DNA from: Chloroflexota bacterium
Lineage (GTDB): Bacteria; Chloroflexota; Anaerolineae; J102
Direction: 5' to 3'
Assembly (NCBI GenBank): GCA_029782215.1
Contig: JAKOVD010000049.1
Span: forward strand, 35,507 to 99,506
Length of the DNA: 64,000 bases
Within the stretch, counting starts at the first letter, position 1. The number at the start of each line of letters is the position of its first letter. The translations under genes and the position numbers were made by a program. Below, piece after piece: positions 43,676-53,695 of the stretch. A model generated the notes under the pieces. It had not been told where the DNA came from, ran no database searches, and worked only from the letters and a program-made list of their open reading frames with translations.

Positions 43676-44644
43676 ATGACCATTTCCATCGCAGACGGCA
43701 CGGGCAAGGTTGCGGTCGTCGCCGTGGGCGGCAATGCCCTGATCGTCGATAAGCAGCATGAGGATACCCAATCGCAGGTGCAGGCGGTCGAAGAGACCTG
43801 CAAGCACATCGCTGACATGATCGAGCGCGGCTGGAACGTGATCGTGACCCATGGCAACGGCCCGCAGGTGGGTTTCATCCTCCGCCGCAACGAACTGGCC
43901 GCACATGAGGTGCACGACACGCCCCTGGACGTGATCGGCGCCGATACGCAGGGCTCGATCGGTTACATGATCTCCCGCGCTCTGGACAACGAGTTCAGCC
44001 ACCGCGGCATTCGCCGCTCGGTCGCCGCCGTCGTCACCCAGGTGCTGGTGGACCGGAATGACTCAGGCTTCACGAACCCGACCAAGGGCATCGGCGGCTT
44101 CACGACCAAGGAGAATGCAGAGCGTTTCGAGGCCGCGGGTTGGATGGTGAAGGAAGACGCCGGCCGCGGCTGGCGCCGCATGATCGCCTCGCCCATCCCG
44201 CTCGAGATCGTCGAGTTGGACGCCATCAAGACGCTGATCGCTAACGATTTCATCGTGGTTGCGGTGGGCGGCGGCGGGATCCCGGTCATCCGGGAGGAGA
44301 ACGGCGATCTGAAGGGTGTGTTCGCCGTGATCGACAAGGACCGCGCAAGCGCTCTGCTCGCGGCCGAGATGAAGGTCGACGTGTTCTTGATCAGCACCGC
44401 GGTTCCCAAGGTCGCGATCAACTTCAACAAGCCCGACCAGAAATGGTTGGACGTGATGACGTTGAGTGAGGCCAAGGAACTGTACAAACAGGGACACTTC
44501 CTTTCGGGGAGCATGGGTCCGAAGATCGAGGCCATCATCGCCTACATGGAAGCGAACCCGAACGGCAAGGGCCTGATCACCGATCCGCCGCACATCGTCG
44601 ACGCGCTGGAAGGCAAGACCGGCACGTGGATCGTGCACGACTGA
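43676..44644 (+). CDS. arcC: Carbamate kinase
   Basis: 322 residues of the amino-acid kinase family. Motifs: VVAVGGNALI at the N-terminus, VTHGNGPQVG near residue 60, ADTQGSIGYMISRAL, and FIVVAVGGGGIPVI, then VIDKDRASALLA for the nucleotide site. It turns carbamoyl phosphate plus ADP into ATP, carbamate, then ammonia and CO2. Its place after two carbamoyltransferases makes it the energy-yielding end of purine fermentation here. The start is ATG 43676, 11 nt past the ygeW stop. Confidence 0.96.
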   Translation: MTISIADGTGKVAVVAVGGNALIVDKQHEDTQSQVQAVEETCKHIADMIERGWNVIVTHGNGPQVGFILRRNELAAHEVHDTPLDVIGADTQGSIGYMISRALDNEFSHRGIRRSVAAVVTQVLVDRNDSGFTNPTKGIGGFTTKENAERFEAAGWMVKEDAGRGWRRMIASPIPLEIVELDAIKTLIANDFIVVAVGGGGIPVIREENGDLKGVFAVIDKDRASALLAAEMKVDVFLISTAVPKVAINFNKPDQKWLDVMTLSEAKELYKQGHFLSGSMGPKIEAIIAYMEANPNGKGLITDPPHIVDALEGKTGTWIVHD

Positions 44645-44650
44645 GAGCGA

Positions 44651-44712
44651 TTGCAGGTTGCAGGTTGGAAGGCTGCAGGTTGTCCTGCACCTTCGACCTG
44701 CAGCCTGCGACC
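44651..44712 (+). repeat. Second heptamer/hairpin intergenic repeat
   Basis: Two TTGCAGG units are followed by a nested hairpin: GGTTGCAGG (44656-44664) with 44704-44712, and GCAGGT (44675-44680) with ACCTGC (44696-44701). It uses the same sequence words as the repeat at 34492-34557 and, like it, sits between two genes of an operon. Confidence 0.6.
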
Positions 44713-44733
44713 CGCAAGTGAAAGGATGCAAGT

Positions 44734-45978
44734 ATGGACCATGTCAAGTCGCTGAAGTGCCTGATCTGCGGACGGGAGTACCGACCGGATGAGGTGGAGT
44801 ATGTGTGCCCCGAGCACGGAGACGAGGGTATCCTGGACGTGCAGTATGACTACGATCTGATCCACTCCCGGATTTCGCCCGCATCGCTGGCTCAGAACCA
44901 TGACTACACCATCTGGCGCTACAAGCCGCTCATCGCGGTCGAGCCCGACAGTCCGACGCCGCCGCTTACGGTGGGTTGGACGCCGCTCTACCGGGCAGAC
45001 CGGCTGGCGGCGGGCCTCGGCCTGAAGCACGTGTGGGTCAAGGACGACGGCCGCAACCCAAGCGCGTCGTTCAAGGACCGCGCCAGCGCGGTGGCCGTGG
45101 TCAAGGCGCGCGAGAAGGGCGCGCAGATCATCACGACGTCGAGCACGGGGAATGCCGGTGCGGCGTTGAGCGCCCTGTGCGCCAGCGTCGCCCAGCCGAA
45201 CGTCGTCTTCGTCCCCGAGTCGGCGCCGCCCGCCAAGGTCGCCCAACTGCTGGTCTACGGCAGCACGGTGATGCTCGTGCGCGGCACCTATGACGAGGCC
45301 TTCGCGCTGTGTGCGCAGGCCGCCAGGGAGTTCGGCTGGTACAACCGCAATACGGGCTTCAATCCGTACATGAGCGAGGGCAAGAAGACCGCCTCGCTCG
45401 AGATCTGCGAGCAGCTCGGCTGGGACGCCCCGGACTGGATCGTCGTTTCGGTCGGCGACGGCTGTATCATCGGCGGCCTGTACAAGGGGCTCTTCGACCT
45501 GTACAGCATGGGCTGGATCAACAAGATGCCGAAGATCCTTGGCGTGCAGGCCGCAGGGTCGGCCGCGCTGTACGACGCCTGGGTGCGCGGGATCGATGCC
45601 ATGGCGATGACGCCCATCGAGGCGCACACCGTTGCAGACAGCATCTCGGCTGACCTGCCTGCGGACCGGATTAAAGGGCTCCGGGCCGTACGTGCGACTA
45701 ACGGCGCCTATGTCAAAGTGACCGACGAGGAGATCCTCGCGGCCATCCCGGTGCTGGCGCGCGGCAGCGGCGTCTTCGCCGAGCCGGCGGGTGCGGCCGC
45801 CTACGCCGGCCTCGTACAAGGGATCAAGGAGGGCCGGATCACCCCTGACGAACGCGTCGTGATCCTGTCAACCGGAAACGGGCTGAAAGACATCGCCTCG
45901 GCGCGCAAGTCGGTTGGCGAGCCCTTTGTTGTGGACAAGGACCTGGCAGACGTCAAGCGCAAGCTTGCCGGACAATGA
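44734..45978 (+). CDS. Threonine-synthase-like PLP enzyme (fold type II)
   Basis: 414 residues. The N-terminus has a zinc-ribbon-like CLICGREYRPDEVEYVCPEHG-type element with paired cysteines (CLIC, then C-PEH). The PLP lysine is in NPSASFKDRAS near residue 113, the Asn loop is TSSTGNAGAAL, and the phosphate-binding glycines appear as SVGDGCIIGG. In E. coli-type clusters this slot holds YgeX, the diaminopropionate ammonia-lyase, which is a different branch of the same fold; a beta-elimination on a purine-derived amino acid is therefore a reasonable inference. AAAGGA precedes the start. Confidence 0.88.
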   Translation: MDHVKSLKCLICGREYRPDEVEYVCPEHGDEGILDVQYDYDLIHSRISPASLAQNHDYTIWRYKPLIAVEPDSPTPPLTVGWTPLYRADRLAAGLGLKHVWVKDDGRNPSASFKDRASAVAVVKAREKGAQIITTSSTGNAGAALSALCASVAQPNVVFVPESAPPAKVAQLLVYGSTVMLVRGTYDEAFALCAQAAREFGWYNRNTGFNPYMSEGKKTASLEICEQLGWDAPDWIVVSVGDGCIIGGLYKGLFDLYSMGWINKMPKILGVQAAGSAALYDAWVRGIDAMAMTPIEAHTVADSISADLPADRIKGLRAVRATNGAYVKVTDEEILAAIPVLARGSGVFAEPAGAAAYAGLVQGIKEGRITPDERVVILSTGNGLKDIASARKSVGEPFVVDKDLADVKRKLAGQ

Positions 45979-45990
45979 ATGGAGAATATC

Positions 45991-47451
45991 ATGATCGATC
46001 TGACCCAACATCCTGATCGCCTCGAACGCGCTGTCCAGCGCGCACGGGAGCGCAACATCATCATCCCGACGTTCAAGCAGATGGTCAATCCGGCGCTGAT
46101 CCCCGACAGGATCAAGGCGCAACTGGCCGGCGTCGGCCTGTGGGACTTGAACCCCCTCAACCTGTTCCGCATTACCTGGCACAATGAGCCTGTGGCGAAG
46201 GGGGGCGGATTTGGCGGCGCCAACTACCTGGAGCTGCCGAAAGCGCTGACTGGTGTCGATGCGCGCATCCTTGTGCTCGTCGGCAAGTGGTTCCCGACCG
46301 GCGCCCACAAGGTGGGCGCGGCGTTCGGCTGCCTCGTCCCGCGGCTCGTGACCGGCCAGTTTGACCCAACCACCCAGAAGGCGGTCTGGCCCTCCACCGG
46401 CAACTACTGCCGCGGCGGCGCCTACGACTCCGCCCTGCTCGGCTGCGAGTCCATCGCCATCCTCCCCGAAGGGATGTCGCGGGAACGCTTCGAATGGCTG
46501 TCCACGGTCGCGGGCGAGGTCATTGCCACCCCGGGCACCGAGAGCAACGTCAAGGAGATATTCGACAAGTGCTGGGAGCTGCGCCGCTCTGGCCAGGACC
46601 TGATGATCTTCAACCAGTTCGAGGAATTCGGCAATGTGCTGTGGCACTACCAGGTGACCGGCGGCGCCTTCGCCGAGGTGCTCGAGAAGGAGCTCCGGCC
46701 GGGTGAGCGCCTGGCAGGATCGGTCTTCACGACCGGTTCGGCCGGCACGATCAACGCCGGTGACAGGCTCAAGCACCTGTTCCCGGAGAGCAAGGTCGCT
46801 GTGTCCGAAGCACTGCAGTGCCCCACCCTGCTGCAGAACGGCTTCGGCGCCCATCGCATCGAGGGCATCGGCGACAAGCACGTCCCCTGGATCCACAACC
46901 TCAAGACCACCGATATGGTGATGGCGGTCGATGACGAAGTGCCGATGCAGATGATCCGTCTGTTCAACGAGCCGGAAGGCAAGAAGTACCTGGCGCAGAT
47001 GGGCGTGGACCAGGGCCTGCTCGCGCAGTTGGACCTGATCGGCATCTCGGGCGCGGCGAACATCGCCTCGGCGATCAAGATGGCGAAGTGGTACGAGTGG
47101 GGCGAGGGCGACGTCGTCGTCACCGTCCTCACCGACTCCATGGAGCTGTACGGCAGCCGCCTGCGCGAGCTGACGGCCGAGCGCGGCGAATACACGGCGC
47201 GCGACGCGGCCGTGAGCTACCACCAGTACATCCAGGGCCTGAGCACCGACTACACGGAAGAGCTCACCCACCCGGATCGCAAGCGCGTCCACAACCTTAA
47301 GTACTACACCTGGGTCGAGCAGCAAGGGAAGACCTACGAGGAGATCCAGCGGCAGTGGTACCAGAAGGACTACTGGACCAGCGTACACGGTCAGGTTGAT
47401 GAGATCGACGCGCTGATCGAGGAGTTCAACGCCAAGGTCGGACTGCTGTAG
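45991..47451 (+). CDS. Second PLP-dependent fold-type-II enzyme, unknown reaction
   Basis: About 486 residues. The probable PLP lysine is in WFPTGAHKVGAAFGC near residue 105, the substrate loop is WPSTGNYCRGGAYDSALLG, and the phosphate loop is TTGSAGTINAGD. It resembles cysteine-synthase/threonine-dehydratase relatives but is longer, with an extra C-terminal 100 residues. It follows the first PLP enzyme directly, and the two may act in series on a carbon skeleton from ring opening. I prefer ATG 45991, with GGAGA 6 nt ahead; an ATG at 45979 touches the previous stop. Confidence 0.85.
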   Translation: MIDLTQHPDRLERAVQRARERNIIIPTFKQMVNPALIPDRIKAQLAGVGLWDLNPLNLFRITWHNEPVAKGGGFGGANYLELPKALTGVDARILVLVGKWFPTGAHKVGAAFGCLVPRLVTGQFDPTTQKAVWPSTGNYCRGGAYDSALLGCESIAILPEGMSRERFEWLSTVAGEVIATPGTESNVKEIFDKCWELRRSGQDLMIFNQFEEFGNVLWHYQVTGGAFAEVLEKELRPGERLAGSVFTTGSAGTINAGDRLKHLFPESKVAVSEALQCPTLLQNGFGAHRIEGIGDKHVPWIHNLKTTDMVMAVDDEVPMQMIRLFNEPEGKKYLAQMGVDQGLLAQLDLIGISGAANIASAIKMAKWYEWGEGDVVVTVLTDSMELYGSRLRELTAERGEYTARDAAVSYHQYIQGLSTDYTEELTHPDRKRVHNLKYYTWVEQQGKTYEEIQRQWYQKDYWTSVHGQVDEIDALIEEFNAKVGLL

Positions 47452-47480
47452 AGCGACCTTCCCGCTGTAAGTTAGCGAGG

Positions 47481-47514
47481 CCAGGACGCCGGTTGTTTCG
47501 GACCGGCGTCCTGG
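47481..47514 (+). terminator. Strong hairpin terminator after the PLP genes
   Basis: A perfect 12-bp stem CCAGGACGCCGG/CCGGCGTCCTGG with a 10-base loop, 30 bases past the stop at 47451. The T-run is weak (CGATTC), so termination may be factor-assisted, but the fold is very stable. Confidence 0.65.
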
Positions 47515-47839
47515 CGATTCACCGATCCACTCCTGGCATTGCCGAGCTCCGATTCCGCGCAGCCCACGCGTCGTTAGCAGCTTTGTCGAGCCACAGGCTG
47601 TCGTCTGCATCGTTCAGGGGCCGGGCAATGATGCCCAACGGCCCGGAGCTGGCCGGCCTCTCACACGACCCGGCAGGGGTCGAGGGAGTCCGCCAGCGAA
47701 GTCCGGGCTGCGGAGAAAGTCAACGCCGGCGGCGCCGTCACGCCGGCGAGGTGACCTGACCGCTATCACGAAACGCACAACGAACCTGAGACAACTCGGG
47801 GGATTCCATATCTGATCGACCGGCTGGAAGGAGTAACGC
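47515..47839 (+). promoter_or_regulatory. Structured leader upstream of ygfK
   Basis: This 325-base gap has no gene. It contains a hairpin with arms CGCCGGCG at 47724-47731 and 47741-47748, flanked by GTCA/TGAC, and a second small hairpin CCTGAG-ACAA-CTCGGG at 47785-47800. A ribosome site GGAAGGAG precedes the ATG at 47840. The leader may be regulatory, but no known riboswitch class was recognised. Confidence 0.4.
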
Positions 47840-51181
<3,342 letters not shown>

Positions 51182-51207
51182 ACCGCAGATCGAGCGGTGA
51201 TGGCCGG

Positions 51208-51247
51208 CTGATCGAGCTGATTTGCCCACGCAAATCAGCTCGATCAG
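51208..51247 (+). terminator. Perfect 18-bp hairpin terminator after ygfK
   Basis: CTGATCGAGCTGATTTGC at 51208-51225 and its exact reverse complement at 51230-51247 flank a CCAC loop. It lies 26 bases past the ygfK stop. There is no T-run, but the stem is unusually long and perfect. Confidence 0.7.
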
Positions 51248-51266
51248 TCAGGCCGGGGACCTGACG

Positions 51267-51295
51267 TTGACGTCTTGGGGGGCCCATACTATTCT
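51267..51295 (+). promoter_or_regulatory. Promoter of the unknown gene at 51304
   Basis: TTGACG at 51267-51272 and TATTCT at 51290-51295, spacer 17. The ATG is only 8 bases after the -10 box, so the mRNA would be nearly leaderless. Confidence 0.5.
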
Positions 51296-51303
51296 TCGGT
51301 GCT

Positions 51304-51714
51304 ATGTCCCACGACCCGGCACATCCCGGAAACGACCTTGCGTCTCGGGCGCCTGGGCAAGCGATAGAGTCAGTGCCTGAGCCCGACAGGCCGTTCATTC
51401 GCTTCTACCATTCCCAAAGCCTCCGTGTGCAGATGCTTGCTGTGCTCACGGCGATCGAAGAGGCTGAGGATGCCACGCGTCACAGCGGCGCTCTTTGCGA
51501 CGTCGCCCTGGAGCTGATCGACAGCGGTCTGGAGTACTGTCTGATGAGGCCGCTCAGGCACGCAAAGATGGGTTTTGTCATCGAACATACGGCCGAAATC
51601 GCCATCATGGGCGTCCGGCGCGTCCTGACACCGGTCGTTCGCACTGTCATCGGGCATATGAATCAGCAGCAATTGCTTGCAATTACAAGCGATCTCCGGG
51701 ACCTTATGAAGTAA
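51304..51714 (+). CDS. Small helical protein of unknown function
   Basis: 136 residues; I do not recognise a family. After a Pro-rich N-terminus it looks mostly helical and soluble (RVQMLAVLTAIEEAEDATRH, VALELIDSGLEYCLMRPL), with two cysteines and a C-terminal MNQQQLLAITSDLRDLM. No metal, nucleotide or DNA-binding motif stands out. No Shine-Dalgarno precedes the ATG, but a promoter lies directly ahead, fitting a leaderless message. It is followed by the repeat copy at 51736. Confidence 0.6.
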   Translation: MSHDPAHPGNDLASRAPGQAIESVPEPDRPFIRFYHSQSLRVQMLAVLTAIEEAEDATRHSGALCDVALELIDSGLEYCLMRPLRHAKMGFVIEHTAEIAIMGVRRVLTPVVRTVIGHMNQQQLLAITSDLRDLMK

Positions 51715-51735
51715 GCTAGGTCCTTCCAGCAGACG

Positions 51736-51872
51736 CGGTTGGCAGTCTCCTTCCGGCCTTGCAGGGGTGCTTCGGCCCTGTTGACAACTCAGTGATGGCC
51801 TCTGCCCGCCTGTCAGGCGGGGAAATCGGGCCGTGCCATCCACCCTTTCGGAGTGCGTCGCTCGTCGGGTAG
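51736..51872 (+). repeat. Structured repeat, copy 1 (upstream of the DUF2652 gene)
   Basis: It shares the collinear core with copy 2 at 53156: CGGTTGGCAGT, ACAACTCAGTGATGGC and GGGAAATYGGGYCGTGCCA at almost the same spacing. Folding is suggested: GCAGGG pairs with CCCTGT, CCCGCCTG pairs with CAGGCGGG, and GATGGC pairs with GCCATC, enclosing the second stem. It lies 77 bases before the DUF2652 start, so it could be a leader RNA, a small RNA or a mobile palindromic repeat. Confidence 0.55.
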
Positions 51873-51948
51873 AATGTTGTCTTCTGTGGCGCTCGGTCGC
51901 TGACTGAGCCCCAGTGCGGTTGTCGTCGCCCAGGAGGCGCCAGGTGAC

Positions 51949-53052
51949 ATGTCCACCACCCACAGCGGCTATCTCATCATTTCCGATATCACCGGCTACA
52001 CACTCTACCTCACCCAGTCGGAGCTTGAACACGCCCAAGAAGTGCTCAAGAGTCTGTTGGAGCTGCTGATCGACCATACAAAGCCGCCGCTTAAGATATC
52101 GCGCACGGCCGGCGACGCCGTGATCAGTTACTCGCTTCTGGGCGCATCGTTGCAGGGCCAGACCTTGGTTGAGCTCGTCGAAGACACCTACGTGGCCTTT
52201 CGCCGGGCGATTGACCTCATGGTTCTGAACAACCAGTGCCACTGCAACGCCTGCACCAACATCGCCAACCTTGACCTCAAGTTCTTTGTGCACAGCGGCG
52301 CCTTCGGCATCCAGCGTCTGGGGGCGGGTGATGAGCTCGTAGGCAGCGATGTCAATCTGATCCATCGTTTGCTCAAGAATCATGTGGTTGAGCAGACCGG
52401 CATCCGGGCCTATGCGCTCTACACGGATGCTGCCATCCGGCAGCTCGGCTTGCAGGGCTTCTCCGACCGATTGGTTGCCCACCGCGAGAGCTATGAACAC
52501 CTGGGTGAGGTCGCCGTTTGGATACAGGATATGCAGTCAGCCTGGCAGGCGAAGAAGGAGTCTCTGCGCATCACCATTCCCCCGGACAGGGTGGCCGCCC
52601 AGGTGGCCATCGAGATCGACATGCCGCCGCAGCAGGTGTGGGACTATCTGGCCCAGCCTGAGTTCCGTTCCACGCTCTTGGGCTCTGACCGCCAGGAGAT
52701 CGTGGATCGCAAGGGCGGCCGCATTGCGGAGGGCAGCGGGTACAGGTGCTATCACGGCGACCAGCTCATCCTGCAGACGGTGTTGCAGTGGCGCCCCTTT
52801 GAGCAGATGACGACGGAGGACCTGGTGCCGCTTCCCGGGGGGCTGCTCCGGGTGCTGGTTGACATGCGGCTGGAGCCAATGGGGGAGCACACGCGTCTTG
52901 TCATGACTTTCGGCAAAGTACAGGGCAGCGGCTTCAGCCGTCTGATGTCCAAGATCGGCATGAAGGCCCGGGCGCAGCAAGCCCAGCGCGACATCGAACG
53001 GTTCAAGACCGTGACAGAAAGCGACATGGCTGCGCACCACGTCGAGCCCTGA
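51949..53052 (+). CDS. DUF2652 (cyclase-like) and SRPBCC fusion protein
   Basis: 367 residues. The first 200 resemble DUF2652, an adenylyl/guanylyl-cyclase-like fold (GYLIISDITGYTLYLTQSEL at the N-terminus and KISRTAGDAVISYSLL near residue 50). A Cys-rich CHCNACTNI segment interrupts it near 95. Residues 205-360 form an SRPBCC/START-like ligand-binding domain (VAIEIDMPPQQVWDYLAQPE, then GSGYRCYHGDQ). Catalytic cyclase activity is doubtful as no full metal pair is evident; a lipid- or polyketide-sensing role is possible. GGAGG lies about 13 nt ahead of the start. Confidence 0.8.
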   Translation: MSTTHSGYLIISDITGYTLYLTQSELEHAQEVLKSLLELLIDHTKPPLKISRTAGDAVISYSLLGASLQGQTLVELVEDTYVAFRRAIDLMVLNNQCHCNACTNIANLDLKFFVHSGAFGIQRLGAGDELVGSDVNLIHRLLKNHVVEQTGIRAYALYTDAAIRQLGLQGFSDRLVAHRESYEHLGEVAVWIQDMQSAWQAKKESLRITIPPDRVAAQVAIEIDMPPQQVWDYLAQPEFRSTLLGSDRQEIVDRKGGRIAEGSGYRCYHGDQLILQTVLQWRPFEQMTTEDLVPLPGGLLRVLVDMRLEPMGEHTRLVMTFGKVQGSGFSRLMSKIGMKARAQQAQRDIERFKTVTESDMAAHHVEP

Positions 53053-53695
53053 GCGGACCGCGGAGAGCATCCTGAACCACTCCCCAGCGGCCCATGAGGT
53101 CGTGCTGGGTTCGCGCACCTACTAGACGAATCACGGGCACGGGTCGTCCCGGTAACGGTTGGCAGTTCCTCATGGCTTGGCAGGGCTCCCTCGGCTCTGC
53201 GCACAACTCAGTGATGGCATCTTTCTGCCCATCAGGTTGGGAAATTGGGTCGTGCCAGCCCCGCCCGTTGCCTTCCTCGCTGCGGAGCGCGTCAATTCGC
53301 TGCTGGTAGGGGAAGCTTCAGCCTCGCTGTGACTGTGGATCGACAGCGGGGCAAGCCTGCCGCTTACCAGCTATCATAGAGCGCACGAATGGGGATTTCG
53401 ACGGCAAAACCGCCGCCAGCCACCAACCGTAGTGTGCCCCTGGGAAACGCCGAGCCCGCCGGACAGGATGTCCGGTCGCTCGGCCATCGTCACAACAGCG
53501 CTGATGACCTGGAAGGACGGAAACCGCGCGGAAGTTCCTGACTCTATTTTGACTGTCCGGCGCGAGCATGGGGAGGGTGCGGATCACGGCGGGCCCGGTC
53601 CAGGCAGCCGTGGCCGCCTCGGAAGCGGCTTTTCTTGCAGCAGGCGGCTCGCTCGAGCAGCCGCCGGGTGCGCCCGTGACAGCGCAGGAATCCCC
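53053..53695. other. Long intergenic region before the RCC1-like gene
   Basis: 643 bases without a convincing gene on either strand; open frames here are GC-driven. It carries repeat copy 2 (53156-53292). No clear promoter for the RCC1-like gene was identified. Confidence 0.5.
53156..53292 (+). repeat. Structured repeat, copy 2 (downstream of the DUF2652 gene)
   Basis: The 16-base word ACAACTCAGTGATGGC at 53203-53218 is identical to 51784-51799. From CGGTTGG to the final CGTGCCA the two copies differ in length by only one base. In the first stem GCAGGG pairs with CTCTGC here and CCCTGT in copy 1, so two positions change while pairing is kept (one via G-T). Flanking sequence toward GCGGAGCGCGTC is also related. 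Confidence 0.55.
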
